Origin: Oceanobacillus profundus
GTDB lineage: Bacteria > Bacillota > Bacilli > Bacillales > Amphibacillaceae
Assembly: GCF_003515705.1 (NCBI RefSeq)
Contig: NZ_QWEH01000005.1
Span: 170,568 to 234,567 of the forward strand
Direction: 5' to 3'
Length of the DNA: 64,000 bases
The number at the start of each line of letters is the position of its first letter. The stretch's first letter is position 1. The notes beneath the pieces are model-generated. The model searched no databases. It was not told the origin of the DNA and was given only the letters and a program-made list of their open reading frames with translations. The position numbers and the translations under genes are program-made. Of this stretch, positions 34,808-45,286 are shown piece after piece.

Positions 34808-36238
34808 CTATCCGATAATTGATTCCGGTATAAGTTTTGTGTAAATTTCAGCATATTGCTGTGCTGAATTCTTCCAGCTGAATTGACTTTTATTTACGTT
34901 TTTCAATAGGCTCTGCCATTCAGTTGTATTTGCATATATTTTTATTGTGTAACGTAAAACATTTAATAGGTCGTGTGCATTATAATTCGCAAAGCTAAAA
35001 CCGTTTCCCTCGCCCGTCAACTCATTATAAGATATGACTGTGTCTTTTAATCCGCCAGTCTCTCGAACAACCGGAACCGTCTTATACTGCAAAGCAATCA
35101 ACTGAGATAACCCACACGGTTCAAATTTGGATGGCATCAAAAAGAAATCCGCGCTTGCATAAAGCCTTCGAGCAAGCCCTTCATCAAACGATAGAATCGC
35201 TTGTGCTTTATCCGGGTAACGACTCGCTAAATCCGCAAAGTAGTTTTCAAATTCAGGGTCTCCAGTTCCTAGTATGATAAACTGAACATCTTCCTCAAGA
35301 AATTCATCTAAAATATGCTGGACAAGATAAAGACCCTTCTGTTCTACTAGTCTCGTTATAATAATATACAATGGGGTTCCTTCTTTATAAGGAAGGTTGA
35401 TTTCTTCATGGAGTTTGATTCGATTTTGTCTTTTCTTCAATCGTGCTGTTCGATAATTTACAAATAGATTTGGATCAGATGATGGATTATATTCCTTTGT
35501 ATCAATTCCATTGAGTACACCAAGAAGGTCATCTGACCTCTCTTGCAGCATACCGTGTATCCCTTCACCATAATAAGGGTTCTTAATTTCCTCTGCATAG
35601 GTTGGACTCACAGTCGTAATTTTATCCGCATGGAATAAGGCACTTTTAAGACAATTGAACATTCCATCCCATTCCATCCCAGCAATATGTTCTTTCCCAA
35701 GATTGAAGAAATCATCAAATATATGTAGTGGCATAACACCTTGATATTTGAGATTGTGAATCGTAAAGATTGTCTTCATCTCTTCAATCGGCTTCATAAT
35801 GTTCGCAAGTGCCACCGTTATTCCAGCTTGCCAATCATGCGCATGAAGCACTTGGGGACGATAATCAAGATGCCTTAATGATTCCATAACAGCATGACTG
35901 AAGAACACAAAACGTTCCCCATCATCGTAATAGCCGTAAATCCCTTTCCTCGTAAAATAATAGTCATTAGCAATAAAATAGTACGTAATTTGATCATGTA
36001 CGAGCATAAATAATTGTGCTTCTTGTTTCCGCCAGCCTAATTGCACGTCAAAGGCCGTGAGATATTCCATTTGATTTTTCCATACATCATCGATTTCATC
36101 GTACAATGGTAATATTACGCGGACTTCCAGCTTTTCCTCTTTCTGCAGTGCTTGTGGAAGTGATCCTACTACATCCGCTAACCCACCTGTTTTAATAAAT
36201 GGGGTGCATTCAGATGCAACAAATAACATATTGCTCAT
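34808..36238 (-). CDS. glgA: glycogen synthase (ADP-glucose type)
   Basis: 476 aa, GT5 family. ADP-glucose-binding K-T-G-G-L in FIKTGGLADVVGSLP (about 15-19), HAHDWQAG, TTVSPTYAEEI, and the late EPCGLSQLIALQYKTVPVVRETGGL motif are complete. It extends alpha-1,4-glucan chains. It lies 140 nt downstream of glgD, separated by a stretch containing a repeat C fragment, and 13 nt before glgP. Confidence 0.95.
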   Translation of the reverse strand: MSNMLFVASECTPFIKTGGLADVVGSLPQALQKEEKLEVRVILPLYDEIDDVWKNQMEYLTAFDVQLGWRKQEAQLFMLVHDQITYYFIANDYYFTRKGIYGYYDDGERFVFFSHAVMESLRHLDYRPQVLHAHDWQAGITVALANIMKPIEEMKTIFTIHNLKYQGVMPLHIFDDFFNLGKEHIAGMEWDGMFNCLKSALFHADKITTVSPTYAEEIKNPYYGEGIHGMLQERSDDLLGVLNGIDTKEYNPSSDPNLFVNYRTARLKKRQNRIKLHEEINLPYKEGTPLYIIITRLVEQKGLYLVQHILDEFLEEDVQFIILGTGDPEFENYFADLASRYPDKAQAILSFDEGLARRLYASADFFLMPSKFEPCGLSQLIALQYKTVPVVRETGGLKDTVISYNELTGEGNGFSFANYNAHDLLNVLRYTIKIYANTTEWQSLLKNVNKSQFSWKNSAQQYAEIYTKLIPESIIG

Positions 36239-36352
36239 GTCTTCTCACCTTCCTTTTATTTTTAAAAAATTCATTACGAAAAAATTGCCCTCTCTCCTAC
36301 AACAATAAATCCGATATCTACAAGACAATTCATATGCCCAGCAGATATCGTC

Positions 36353-36378
36353 ACTAGCGGCGCTTCCGCTTTTGTCTA
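36353..36378. repeat. repeat family C fragment between glgD and glgA
   Basis: AGCGGCGCTTCCGCTTTTGTCTA is the inverse of the AAAAGCGGAAGCGCC element edge seen at 26822. Adjacent inverted GATATC-containing arms (about 36312-36318 and 36342-36349) may be part of the same decayed element. Confidence 0.5.
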
Positions 36379-37485
36379 TTAAATAACCTGTCTTTTGGCA
36401 ACTACATATGGCTTTTCTTTTGAGCCGATTATTTTCTGGCCTTTGGTTACATGGACATCCTTATCAAGAATGACATTCTCCAGATGAACACCTTCTTCAA
36501 TGGTGCAGCGTTGCATAATAATAGAGTTTTTCACAGTAGCTCCTGTCTGAATGGAAACGTCACGAAATAGAATACTTTCCTCCACTCTTCCATCAACTAC
36601 ACATCCGTTGGCTAACAAAGAATGTTTTACCTCCGAACCTTTACGATATTTTACTGGTGGATTGCTGGATATTTTTGTTCGAATGAAATGGTTGCTTAAA
36701 AATAAATCATGATAACTATCCGCATCTAGTAAGTTCATATTTTGTCTGAAATAACTTTCAATTGAATTAATAAATGCACTGTACCCTGTGTGTTCAAATC
36801 GTTGTACCTTTAAGTCAGCAAGCTTATCCTTAACACCGCATATAAAAAAGTTATCTTTATGATAAGCAATACATTCATCTACCAATCTCATTAACAGATT
36901 CTTGTTTATAATATAGACGCCTGTAAATAACTCTGCATTTGTTTGATCGTTTGTAATCTCGGTTACCCACCCATTTTCATCTGCTTCAATGCGGAAATAA
37001 GGGTAGTGCTCAGGAAATAGTTCTTTGACATTTGTCGAAATTAATGTTATATCTGCCTCTTGTTCCAAATGGTATGTAAATGCATCTTTATAGTCGGAAT
37101 TTGATACAAATTGACTGCCGCTGATTAATACATATTCAGATTGGCTTCGATGGAAATAATCACGGTTATTATGAAAAAAACGCAAATCGCCTTGTGATCT
37201 GTCGGAAGGATCATTCCAATCTGGCGGAAGAATAAACAATCCTCCGTTCCTTCGATCTAAATCCCAATTTTCCCCAGTTCCTAAATGGTCTAATAAAGAG
37301 CGGTATTTGTTGCGAGCAAAAATTGCAACCTCATTAATATTCGAATTCACCATATTGGATAATGTAAAATCAATCATTCGATAGCGCCCACCGAAAGGAA
37401 TCGATGCACTATTGCGAAAATATGTCAGCTCATTAAACACATGGTATTCATGATCTAAATTGATTAGTCCCATCATTTTTTTCAT
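36379..37485 (-). CDS. glgD: GlgD, non-catalytic subunit of glucose-1-phosphate adenylyltransferase
   Basis: 368 aa. It aligns with GlgC over nucleotidyltransferase and left-handed beta-helix domains, but the N-terminal pyrophosphorylase signature (GGGEGKRL type) is replaced by [15 protein letters not shown], so catalysis is unlikely. [21 protein letters not shown] is conserved. GlgD forms the active heterotetramer with GlgC in Firmicutes. The start ATG overlaps the glgC stop by 4 nt. Confidence 0.93.
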   Translation of the reverse strand: MKKMMGLINLDHEYHVFNELTYFRNSASIPFGGRYRMIDFTLSNMVNSNINEVAIFARNKYRSLLDHLGTGENWDLDRRNGGLFILPPDWNDPSDRSQGDLRFFHNNRDYFHRSQSEYVLISGSQFVSNSDYKDAFTYHLEQEADITLISTNVKELFPEHYPYFRIEADENGWVTEITNDQTNAELFTGVYIINKNLLMRLVDECIAYHKDNFFICGVKDKLADLKVQRFEHTGYSAFINSIESYFRQNMNLLDADSYHDLFLSNHFIRTKISSNPPVKYRKGSEVKHSLLANGCVVDGRVEESILFRDVSIQTGATVKNSIIMQRCTIEEGVHLENVILDKDVHVTKGQKIIGSKEKPYVVAKRQVI

Positions 37486-38636
37486 TTACTTTCTCCCCCG
37501 GCTGGTGTCAGCATGCCACCTAAAGTTTCCTGGTTAATAACAAATGGTTCTTGAAATTCATCTATTTCAATTGTTGTTCCTGCTGGAATTACCGTATTTT
37601 CCATAATAATGACACGATTCAACCTGCAATTTTCACCAATTCTCACTCCCGGATGGATAATCGATTGACGGACAGTGCTCGTTTGCTCCACTCGTACATT
37701 TTCAAACAAAATGGAGTTTTCAATAGTCCCATGTATAAAGCAACCAGAATTAATTAGCGAATTGTTTACAGTTGCCGTTTGACTTATATATTGTGGAGGC
37801 AAATTCGAATCATGTGTGTAAATTCTCCACGCTTTATGATTGGAAATAAGGCCAAGATTTTCATCAAGCAGGTCCATATTTGCTTCCCAATAGCTTTGTA
37901 TTGTTCCTACATCCTTCCAGTAGCCATGGAATCGATATGCAAATAGGCGCTGCGTATCATCAAGCATAGCAGGAATAATATCCTTGCCAAAGTCATGGCT
38001 GGATGCTTTATTTTGTGCATCCTCAAGTAAGTAGGCCTTCAATTTATTCCAAGTAAATATATAAATCCCCATCGACGCTAGATTACTCTGTGGATTCTTT
38101 GGCTTTTCTTCAAATTCAAAAATCCTTAGATTATCTGATGCATTTAAAATCCCAAAACGTGATGCATCGTCCCATGGAACCTCAATAACAGAAATGGTCG
38201 CATCTGCATTTGTTTCCTTATGCTGTTCAAGCATTTTCTGGTAATCCATTTGATAAATATGATCACCGGATATAACAAGTACATACTCCGGATTAAATTG
38301 ATTAATAAAATGCATATTTTGATAGATTGCATCCGCAGTTCCTGAATACCAGTCACCACCTGTTTTTGCTGTATATGGAGAAAGTACGGTTACGCCACTT
38401 TGTTTATCCATATCCCACGGTTTCCCATTCCCAATATGCTTATTCAGCTCGAGTGGCGAATACTGTGTTAGCACGCCTAAGGTTGAAATGCCTGAATTGG
38501 TACAATTACTTAAGGTGAAATCAATGATTCGATATTTCCCTCCAAAAGGGACAGCAGGTTTAGCAAGATGATGCGTTAATTCCCCTAAACGTTTTCCTTC
38601 CCCTCCAGCTAATAACATACCAACACATTCCTTCAT
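37482..38636 (-). CDS. glgC: glucose-1-phosphate adenylyltransferase
   Basis: 384 aa. [47 protein letters not shown] and [10 protein letters not shown] are the canonical catalytic motifs; a beta-helix C-terminal domain (about 280-384) carries hexapeptide-like repeats. It makes ADP-glucose from ATP and glucose-1-phosphate, the committed step to glycogen. Its start touches the glgB stop (1-nt overlap at 38636). Confidence 0.96.
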   Translation of the reverse strand: MKECVGMLLAGGEGKRLGELTHHLAKPAVPFGGKYRIIDFTLSNCTNSGISTLGVLTQYSPLELNKHIGNGKPWDMDKQSGVTVLSPYTAKTGGDWYSGTADAIYQNMHFINQFNPEYVLVISGDHIYQMDYQKMLEQHKETNADATISVIEVPWDDASRFGILNASDNLRIFEFEEKPKNPQSNLASMGIYIFTWNKLKAYLLEDAQNKASSHDFGKDIIPAMLDDTQRLFAYRFHGYWKDVGTIQSYWEANMDLLDENLGLISNHKAWRIYTHDSNLPPQYISQTATVNNSLINSGCFIHGTIENSILFENVRVEQTSTVRQSIIHPGVRIGENCRLNRVIIMENTVIPAGTTIEIDEFQEPFVINQETLGGMLTPAGGESK

Positions 38637-40549
38637 TACAACGCCTCCTCGACATCTTTTTTATATTTGAATATTGCGATAGCTAATGGCGGAATTTTTA
38701 TCTTAATATGCTGTTGTAATCCATGCCACTTTTCTTGGAAACTAAAATGATTATTACTATTTAGCTGATTAGAACCGCCAAACTTCTCTTGATCAGAATT
38801 AAACACTTCCTGATAGGTTCCTGGAATTGGAACACCAATTTTATAGTCATAGCGAATTTCAGGCGTAAAATTGCAAACGATAATTAGTTCTTGATCCTGT
38901 TTCTTCCCCTTGCGTCTAAAAGCAATAATGCTTTGATCTATGTTATGTGGATCAATCCATTCAAATCCAGCTGGATCATGATCCAGATCATAAAGCTCAG
39001 GGTTGCTTGTATAAAACAGGTTTAATGCTTTTACATATTGGAAAATCCCTTGATGGAATGGATAATCTAATAAATGCCAGTCTAGTTCTTCTTTGTCCTT
39101 CCATTCCGCATATTGGGCTAACTCTCCTCCCATAAAGAGAAGTTTCTTTCCTGGATGGGTCATCATATAACCATATAACAGCCTCAAGTTTGCAAATTGC
39201 TGCCACATATCTCCTGGCATTTTATCCAATAATGATTTCTTCCCATGCACAACCTCATCGTGTGAAAGAGGTAATAGGAAGTTCTCCGAATGTGTGTACA
39301 TAAAAGAAAAGGTAAGCAAGTTATGATGCCATTTCCGATGAATCGGAACCTTTTTCATAAAAGTCAGCATGTCATTCATCCAACCCATATTCCACTTAAA
39401 GTTAAAACCGAGCCCACCTGAATAGGTTGGGGATGTAACGAGAGGCAAGTCCGAACTGTCTTCAGCCATCATGAGTGTTTGTGGCTCATAGGAAAAAATA
39501 ACTTCATTCAGTTTACGAATAAAGGCATAAGCTTCTAAGTTCTCTTCTCCTCCATACGAATTTTTTATTCTTTCCTCTCCATCCTGTCGGTCAAAATTTA
39601 AATACAGCATACTTGCAACAGCATCAACACGAATACCATCAATATGATATTCCTGTAACCAAAATAATGCATTGGAAACGAGAAAACTTTGAACCTCCGG
39701 CCTTCCAAAGTCGAATGCTAATGTTCCCCAGGTTCTTTTATCAGCCTTCAATGGATCCGCGTACTCGTATAACGGTTCTCCATCAAACCGCCGTAAAGCA
39801 AAATCATCCTTACAAAAATGCCCCGGAACCCAATCCATAATTACGCCAATCTGATTTTGATGACATTGATCCACGAAGTGTTTAAATTCATGACGGGGTC
39901 CATAACGTGAAGTAACCGCATAATAGCCTGTAATTTGATAGCCCCAAGACAAATCGAATGGATGCTCTGCAAGTGGTAATAATTCAATATGGGTATAGCC
40001 CATCGACTTCACGTAGGGAATCAATTCCTCCGCTAGCTCTATGTACGTATAAAACTCACCAGAATCTTGCTTTTTCCACGAACCAAGATGAACTTCATAT
40101 ATCGAAATAGGTGATGAATAAGCATCAAAGGATTTCTTACTTTGCTTCCAAGCATGATCATTCCATGTATACGTAGAATCTTTTTTTGGAGTTAATGAAG
40201 CTGTATTTGGTCGAAGCTCTGATTGAAATGCATAGGGATCTGATTTTAACAAGATTTGATTTTCTGGAGTAATAATTTCATATTTATAAGGTAAGCTGCC
40301 TGTAACGTCCGTAAAAAAGCCCGCCCAAACCCCTTGCTCCGTCAGTCGCTCCAATGGATGGCTTTTTCCATCCCATTGATTAAAGTCACCAACGATATTA
40401 ATTTGTTTCGCATTTGGTGCCCATACGGCAAAACGGTATCCCTTTACTCCTTCCCATTCGATGAAATGGCAGCCCATCATTTTGTAACTTTCATAGTTGG
40501 TTCCTTGGTGGAATAAATAGATATCCTGTTCTGAAATATTGTAGTTCAA
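38636..40549 (-). CDS. glgB: 1,4-alpha-glucan branching enzyme
   Basis: 637 aa, GH13. CBM48 N-terminal domain (about 20-110: [24 protein letters not shown]), catalytic barrel with [13 protein letters not shown], nucleophile Asp in [12 protein letters not shown], acid Glu in MMAEDSSD, and [15 protein letters not shown]. It introduces alpha-1,6 branches. First gene of glgBCDAP; a sigma-A-type promoter (40625-40653) lies about 80 nt upstream. Confidence 0.96.
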   Translation of the reverse strand: MNYNISEQDIYLFHQGTNYESYKMMGCHFIEWEGVKGYRFAVWAPNAKQINIVGDFNQWDGKSHPLERLTEQGVWAGFFTDVTGSLPYKYEIITPENQILLKSDPYAFQSELRPNTASLTPKKDSTYTWNDHAWKQSKKSFDAYSSPISIYEVHLGSWKKQDSGEFYTYIELAEELIPYVKSMGYTHIELLPLAEHPFDLSWGYQITGYYAVTSRYGPRHEFKHFVDQCHQNQIGVIMDWVPGHFCKDDFALRRFDGEPLYEYADPLKADKRTWGTLAFDFGRPEVQSFLVSNALFWLQEYHIDGIRVDAVASMLYLNFDRQDGEERIKNSYGGEENLEAYAFIRKLNEVIFSYEPQTLMMAEDSSDLPLVTSPTYSGGLGFNFKWNMGWMNDMLTFMKKVPIHRKWHHNLLTFSFMYTHSENFLLPLSHDEVVHGKKSLLDKMPGDMWQQFANLRLLYGYMMTHPGKKLLFMGGELAQYAEWKDKEELDWHLLDYPFHQGIFQYVKALNLFYTSNPELYDLDHDPAGFEWIDPHNIDQSIIAFRRKGKKQDQELIIVCNFTPEIRYDYKIGVPIPGTYQEVFNSDQEKFGGSNQLNSNNHFSFQEKWHGLQQHIKIKIPPLAIAIFKYKKDVEEAL

Positions 40550-40624
40550 AAAAGGGCCTCCTTCTTAGGCAACTTGGTATTCACATGTCTCATGATAAAC
40601 CAGTTTTTTCTAACAATAATCATC

Positions 40625-40725
40625 ATTATAGATACAATCCTATGATATTTCAAGATAGTTATCAGAAAATTCCTTCGACACTTTCCTAATAAAAATGTCA
40701 CATCCTGTCGAAGTATCTTGAATAT
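40625..40725 (-). promoter_or_regulatory. glg operon promoter with nested inverted repeats
   Basis: Minus strand -35 TTGAAA (40648-40653), 17-nt spacer, -10 TATAAT (40625-40630). The -35 lies in the left arm of an inverted repeat (40646-40658 with 40714-40725, TTCAAGATA / TATCTTGAA), which encloses a second one (CTTCGACA 40673-40680 with TGTCGAAG 40706-40713). The right arms abut. Likely an operator region for a glycogen regulator; the protein is unknown. Confidence 0.6.
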
Positions 40726-40923
40726 GTCTGCCTACGTATGTTTATGTATAATTGTGGTAAAGTTAGTAAAGAATTCTTTAGAATTACAGTGCAAAAGCTG
40801 GAGCAATCGGTTTATTCATATTAAATATTTATATTATTTTATTGACAAGCGAGAAATTCCCGAAAAAGTGGATATAACATATACTAAAAGAAGTGAAATG
40901 CATTGGAAGAGGAGATGCTTTTT

Positions 40924-43068
40924 GTGGAAAAACAAGTTGCTTGGATTGATAACATTCGAACGCTGACTTACAGCGATCATCATATACAATCATTAATTAA
41001 TACCGACAACAAGTTGCCTTACTTGTTTTGGAAGGCGGAAAATAAAGTTTTACCAATAAAGCAAATCAAAAAAATTAATGATACTACTTTAGAATTAGAG
41101 GTTGCTGAGGAAATTCCCCTTGGTGAGGACCTATTTCTTCATTGTGGTGACACAGAGATACCTGTCTATCCCCGAGGGATTGTACGAACAGACTGGTTTG
41201 ACAAGCGTTATGCTGCCATTGATCAATCATTAGGAGCAATTTGCAGTCCAAACGCCACTATATTTTCTGTCTGGGCTCCTACCGCTACTTCCGTCAAAGT
41301 CATTTTAAATGAAAACAGTTATCTATTAAACAAGCTTGAAAAAGGGGTTTGGAAGCTGGAACTAAAAGGTAACTGGCATGGTCAATCATACGAATATGAA
41401 GTAACTGTAAATGGGAGTAATAAGCGAGTCAATGATCCATATGCCAAAGCATTGCTTGCCAATAGTCAAAAAGCAGTTGTCGTCGACTTTACAAGAACAG
41501 AACAATTCAGTATAAATCAAAAGCGCCCATTTATCCAACAGTTACAAGATGCGATTATTTATGAGCTACATGTTAGAGATGCAACCATCGATCAAGAAAG
41601 TGGTGTTCAAAATCGAGGAAAATTTTTAGGCTTAGCCGAAACAGGAACAACTACGAAAAATGGATTTTCTACGGGGCTATCCTATCTAAAAGAGTTAGGT
41701 TGTACGCATGTACAGCTATTACCCATTAATGATTTCGCACGTGTTGATGAGTTTCATCCAAATGATGCATATAATTGGGGATATGACCCCCTGTTTTTCC
41801 AAACGCCTGAGGGAAGTTATTCCGTATTGCCTGACAGACCAATCGCACGAATTAATGAACTAAAAGCAATGATTCAAGCATTCCACAACGAAGGAATCGC
41901 TGTTATTCTAGATGTCGTATTTAACCATGTTTTTGTCATGGAAGAGTCGCCATTTGAACAGCTTGTTCCTGGCTACTACTTCCGCTATCATCCAGACGGA
42001 ACCTTAAGTAATGGAACTGGAGTGGGAAATGATATCGCCTCGGAAAGAAGAATGGTACGTAAGTTTATCTTGGATACAATTGATTTCATGCTTTCAGAAT
42101 ATCACGTGGACGGCTTTCGCTTTGATCTAATGGGAGCAATGGATATAGAGACAATGCAACAAATTGAAAAACGATGTCAGAAAGAAGAAGCTCCAATTAT
42201 GCTACTCGGTGAAGGATGGGATTTGCCAACCGCACTTGATAGCAGCTTAAAAGCAACAAGTTATAATGCAAGCCAATTAAGCGAGATTCGTTTTTTCAAT
42301 GATTATTTCCGAGATTCAATGAAAGGAAACTTATTCGAACAGCAAGATACTGGCTATATCAATGGTGCTGGGCGTTTCTTAGAAAGAATGCCTCATTTGC
42401 TCTCCGGTGCTGCATTAGATCCAAACAATCATGCTTCTATAAATGTTAACCAAACTATTAACTATGTAGAATGCCATGATAACCATACACTATGGGACCG
42501 CTTATGTTTAACACATCCAGACCTTCATGATCATGACCGTAAAAAAATGCATCAATTGGCTACAGGCATTACACTATTAAGTCAAGGCGTTCCATTTCTA
42601 CATGCAGGTCAAGAATGGTTTCGCAGTAAACAAGGGGACGAAAATAGTTACCTTTCTGGTGATTCGATTAATATGCTGGATTGGAAGAAAAGAGAGCAGG
42701 AAAAGGAAAACATTGCATTTGTGAAGGCTTTGATAGCTTTAAGAAAAAAATATACTGTTTTTCGAATGACTTCACAAAAAGAAATTCAGCAACGATTCCA
42801 TGTGCTTGAAACGCCATACCCTGTTTTTGGCTTCACCTTATTAGGAGATACGGATGACTTCTCTATTTATATTAATCCAACGAAGGAAGAATTCGACCTC
42901 CATCTTCCCTCTTCTGGAAAATGGAAAAGAGCGGTATCCAATAGCGTTTCTGAAAAGGAAGACATCATTGGCGAATTTACAGGTATCCATGCTTATGAAA
43001 TTATTGTTTTTCAAAAGACACGAAATAGAGCAACAAATGAAGTAGCAGTTGTATTACCTGGCAATTAA
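40924..43068 (+). CDS. pulA: type I pullulanase
   Basis: About 714 aa, GH13_14. The pullulanase type I signature YNWGYDP is present (AYNWGYDPLFFQTPEGSY). CBM48-like N-terminal domains precede it; catalytic motifs are VVFNHV, nucleophile Asp in GFRFDLMGAM, acid Glu in LLGEGWDL, and ECHDNHT. It lacks a signal peptide, so it is an intracellular debranching enzyme for alpha-1,6 bonds, fitting the adjacent divergent glycogen operon. GTG 40924 has AGGAG 9 nt upstream; TTG 40903 and ATG 40915 are in-frame alternatives. Confidence 0.93.
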   Translation: MEKQVAWIDNIRTLTYSDHHIQSLINTDNKLPYLFWKAENKVLPIKQIKKINDTTLELEVAEEIPLGEDLFLHCGDTEIPVYPRGIVRTDWFDKRYAAIDQSLGAICSPNATIFSVWAPTATSVKVILNENSYLLNKLEKGVWKLELKGNWHGQSYEYEVTVNGSNKRVNDPYAKALLANSQKAVVVDFTRTEQFSINQKRPFIQQLQDAIIYELHVRDATIDQESGVQNRGKFLGLAETGTTTKNGFSTGLSYLKELGCTHVQLLPINDFARVDEFHPNDAYNWGYDPLFFQTPEGSYSVLPDRPIARINELKAMIQAFHNEGIAVILDVVFNHVFVMEESPFEQLVPGYYFRYHPDGTLSNGTGVGNDIASERRMVRKFILDTIDFMLSEYHVDGFRFDLMGAMDIETMQQIEKRCQKEEAPIMLLGEGWDLPTALDSSLKATSYNASQLSEIRFFNDYFRDSMKGNLFEQQDTGYINGAGRFLERMPHLLSGAALDPNNHASINVNQTINYVECHDNHTLWDRLCLTHPDLHDHDRKKMHQLATGITLLSQGVPFLHAGQEWFRSKQGDENSYLSGDSINMLDWKKREQEKENIAFVKALIALRKKYTVFRMTSQKEIQQRFHVLETPYPVFGFTLLGDTDDFSIYINPTKEEFDLHLPSSGKWKRAVSNSVSEKEDIIGEFTGIHAYEIIVFQKTRNRATNEVAVVLPGN

Positions 43069-43097
43069 TGTTTTCAAGCTTATTTTTCCAAGACATT

Positions 43098-43268
43098 GAG
43101 GCTGAGACAAAAGTGTTTTTATGAAATAAAAACCGAACATGATTGGTGCAAATAACTCGCTCTGGAAATATACTTCGCGCATCCAGAGGCGGCTGGAGTC
43201 TACGTATATTTCCTACACCAAGCTTATGCATCGTTCGTCTTTAACATTTTTTGTTATGTCTCAGCTTC
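43098..43268. repeat. dispersed repeat family A, short copy
   Basis: 171-bp intergenic copy of the element at 24900-25133, starting GAGGCTGAGACAAAAGTG and ending TGTCTCAGCTTC. It lacks the 65-bp internal segment of the long copy and has changes in both terminal arms that mostly preserve pairing. Confidence 0.82.
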
Positions 43269-43302
43269 TTTCTAAATTTGAATTAGAAAGGAAGGCCAAT
43301 CT

Positions 43303-44301
43303 ATGATTCCGTTAAACATACTCGATTATGCACTTATTGATGAAGGTACAAATGCAAATGAAGCATTAAAACATACAACAGAGCTCGCACAACTTGCAGA
43401 TAACCTCGGCTATAAGCGTTACTTAGTACCAGAGCAGCATCAGGCACTCTCCATCGCTAGCAGTGTACCAGAAATGCTTATGATGCACTTAGCAACCTCT
43501 ACTACTAACATTCGAATTGGTGCTGCTGGAGTGATGCTTCCACATTATAGTCCGTACAAAATCGCAGAAACATTTCGAACACTCGAAGCAGTTCATCCAG
43601 GGAGAATTGATCTCGGGATTGGCAATAGCTCTGGTGGCAGACTTGTAAACCATGCCTTGAATGAGGAGAAAGATGAACGTCTAACCTATGAGCAACAAGT
43701 AATAGATATACAAAAATACTTAACCGATGATTCTGATCCTGAACATCGTTTTCACCAATTAGTTGCAACTCCAGTTACCGATACCTTACCTGAAATTTGG
43801 ATGCTCGGATCTGGCGGCAAAAGTACGAAAATCGCCACAGAACAAGGTACAGCTTATACCTATGCCCATTTTTTCAAGCCCTCAGAGGTCGGTAAGGAGA
43901 TTATTTCTACCTATCGTAAGAACTTTAAACCTTCTCCCTTTCATGAAAAGCCAACTGTTTCTATTGCTGTTTTTACCATTATTGGTGAAACAAAAGAGGA
44001 AGCTCAAAGCTTTGCAGGAGCTTTTGAACTTTGGATGGCATCGCTTGAAACTGCAAAGAACCCACCCTACTTCCCCTCGGTTCAAACAGCACAAAAGCGA
44101 CGTTATAGCTCTTTTGAAAAACAAAAGATCACTCAGATACGGAAAGGAGCGATTGTCGGAAATGCCCATCATGTCAAAGAAGAAATTTTGAAATTAGCGG
44201 AATTTTATCAAGCAGACGAGGTCACAATTGTTCCAAACCTTCCAGGAGCTGCAAATCGAAAGAAGGCAATTCAATTATTAGCAAAGGCATTTGGGCTTTA
44301 A
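43303..44301 (+). CDS. luciferase-like monooxygenase family oxidoreductase (MsnO8-type)
   Basis: 332 aa, bacterial-luciferase-like TIM barrel. IPLNILDYALIDEG at the start, YLVPEQHQALSIASSVPEMLMMHLA, IRIGAAGVMLPHYSPYKIAETFRTLEAVHPGRIDLGIG and WMLGSGGKSTKIA mark the single-chain LLM class (MsnO8 group). These use FMNH2 or F420; substrates are generally unknown. A solitary gene with GAAAGGA upstream, ended by a strong terminator. Confidence 0.88.
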   Translation: MIPLNILDYALIDEGTNANEALKHTTELAQLADNLGYKRYLVPEQHQALSIASSVPEMLMMHLATSTTNIRIGAAGVMLPHYSPYKIAETFRTLEAVHPGRIDLGIGNSSGGRLVNHALNEEKDERLTYEQQVIDIQKYLTDDSDPEHRFHQLVATPVTDTLPEIWMLGSGGKSTKIATEQGTAYTYAHFFKPSEVGKEIISTYRKNFKPSPFHEKPTVSIAVFTIIGETKEEAQSFAGAFELWMASLETAKNPPYFPSVQTAQKRRYSSFEKQKITQIRKGAIVGNAHHVKEEILKLAEFYQADEVTIVPNLPGAANRKKAIQLLAKAFGL

Positions 44302-44318
44302 TTAGCTGCTTGCAAACA

Positions 44319-44352
44319 GAAGGTGGGCGATTTCTCCTAATCGCCCACCTTC
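44319..44352. terminator. bidirectional intrinsic terminator
   Basis: Perfect 12-bp GC-rich arms (44319-44330, 44341-44352) between convergent LLM and dedA genes. Confidence 0.85.
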
Positions 44353-44369
44353 AAATACATTTTAATCAA

Positions 44370-44978
44370 TTATTTTTTAAATCGCTTCTTAATAAATAAC
44401 CAAACCAATACAATGAATAGAACTGCGAGTACTGCATAAACAATATTGGAATAGATATCCATATAACCAACAATTGTTTCCCAAGAATCGCCAACTGCAG
44501 CACCAATATTAACGAGAACAACATTCCAAATAAATGTCCCTACCGTAGTTAATGCTAGAAACACCCAAAAGTTCATACGAGCCATTCCTGCAGGCAGAGA
44601 AATTAAACTTCTAATTAAAGGGATAAAGCGGCAGAAGAATACCGTCCATACACCATACTTCTCAAACCAAGCGTTTGCTTTATGAATATCCTCTCGGGTA
44701 AGTCTGAGAATATGTCCCCACCTGTCCACTATTTTTTCAATTCGATCCACGTTAATGACAAATCCTACTCCATAAAGAACAATCGCTCCTACAACGGAAC
44801 CAATAGTAGCTGCAATTACTACTCCTAGAATGGTTAAATTCGAATGGGTCGTCATAAATCCGCCAAATGTTAAAATTACCTCAGATGGAATTGGAGGAAA
44901 AAGATTCTCTACCATAATTAATAAAAAAATTCCGATGTAGCCAAATTGCTCCATTATACTTGTAATCCAGTTTTCCAT
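44370..44978 (-). CDS. DedA family (SNARE-associated-type) membrane protein
   Basis: 202 aa. Family signatures: ENLFPPIPSEVILTFGGF (the re-entrant helix motif with E and P), then FEKYGVWTVFFCRFIPLIRSLISLPAGMARMN (F/Y-x-R-x3-P-x2-R region), and membrane helices at about 10-30, 48-70, 135-160 and 172-195. DedA proteins include undecaprenyl-phosphate or phospholipid flippases driven by ion gradients; YngC is the similar B. subtilis member. Stand-alone gene. Exact substrate uncertain. Confidence 0.9.
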   Translation of the reverse strand: MENWITSIMEQFGYIGIFLLIMVENLFPPIPSEVILTFGGFMTTHSNLTILGVVIAATIGSVVGAIVLYGVGFVINVDRIEKIVDRWGHILRLTREDIHKANAWFEKYGVWTVFFCRFIPLIRSLISLPAGMARMNFWVFLALTTVGTFIWNVVLVNIGAAVGDSWETIVGYMDIYSNIVYAVLAVLFIVLVWLFIKKRFKK

Positions 44979-45220
44979 TACTTTATTCTCCTATACATCA
45001 ATATGCTCCTTGCCAGCTAGTTAATAGATTAGCTGAGCGTAATTGTAATTTGATAATCTGCAAATATACTTGCTATAAGACTGCGTACTTAACGCGAATC
45101 CAGCATTTTTTGCTTAACTCCAAATCTGCAGTAACTATAATTATATCTTAATGATGAAGCATGTAAATATTAAAAATGTGTTAATTTTGTAGAATAAGTA
45201 AGGATTTACATAGGAGCGTA

Positions 45221-45270
45221 AAAAAGTAGCCATAGTAAAAGATCGACAATCATGAGCTTTCCCTATGGCT
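45221..45270 (-). terminator. intrinsic terminator of the lnrLMN-like operon
   Basis: Stem AGCCATAG / CTATGGCT (45228-45235, 45263-45270) with a long loop; the minus strand then runs into six T. The rest of the 44979-45286 gap is AT-rich and I see no gene in it. Confidence 0.6.
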
Positions 45271-45286
45271 TCCTAGCACTAAGTTT

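Noticed and set aside
34795..34854. N-terminal extension of GlgP into glgA
   Set aside because: No RBS for ATG 34854 and the residues do not look like a GlgP N-terminus; TTG 34794 has AGGGGG in place.
40718..40966. 82-codon ORF upstream of pulA
   Set aside because: Overlaps the pulA start in another frame and spans the promoter region; low-complexity composition, no RBS.
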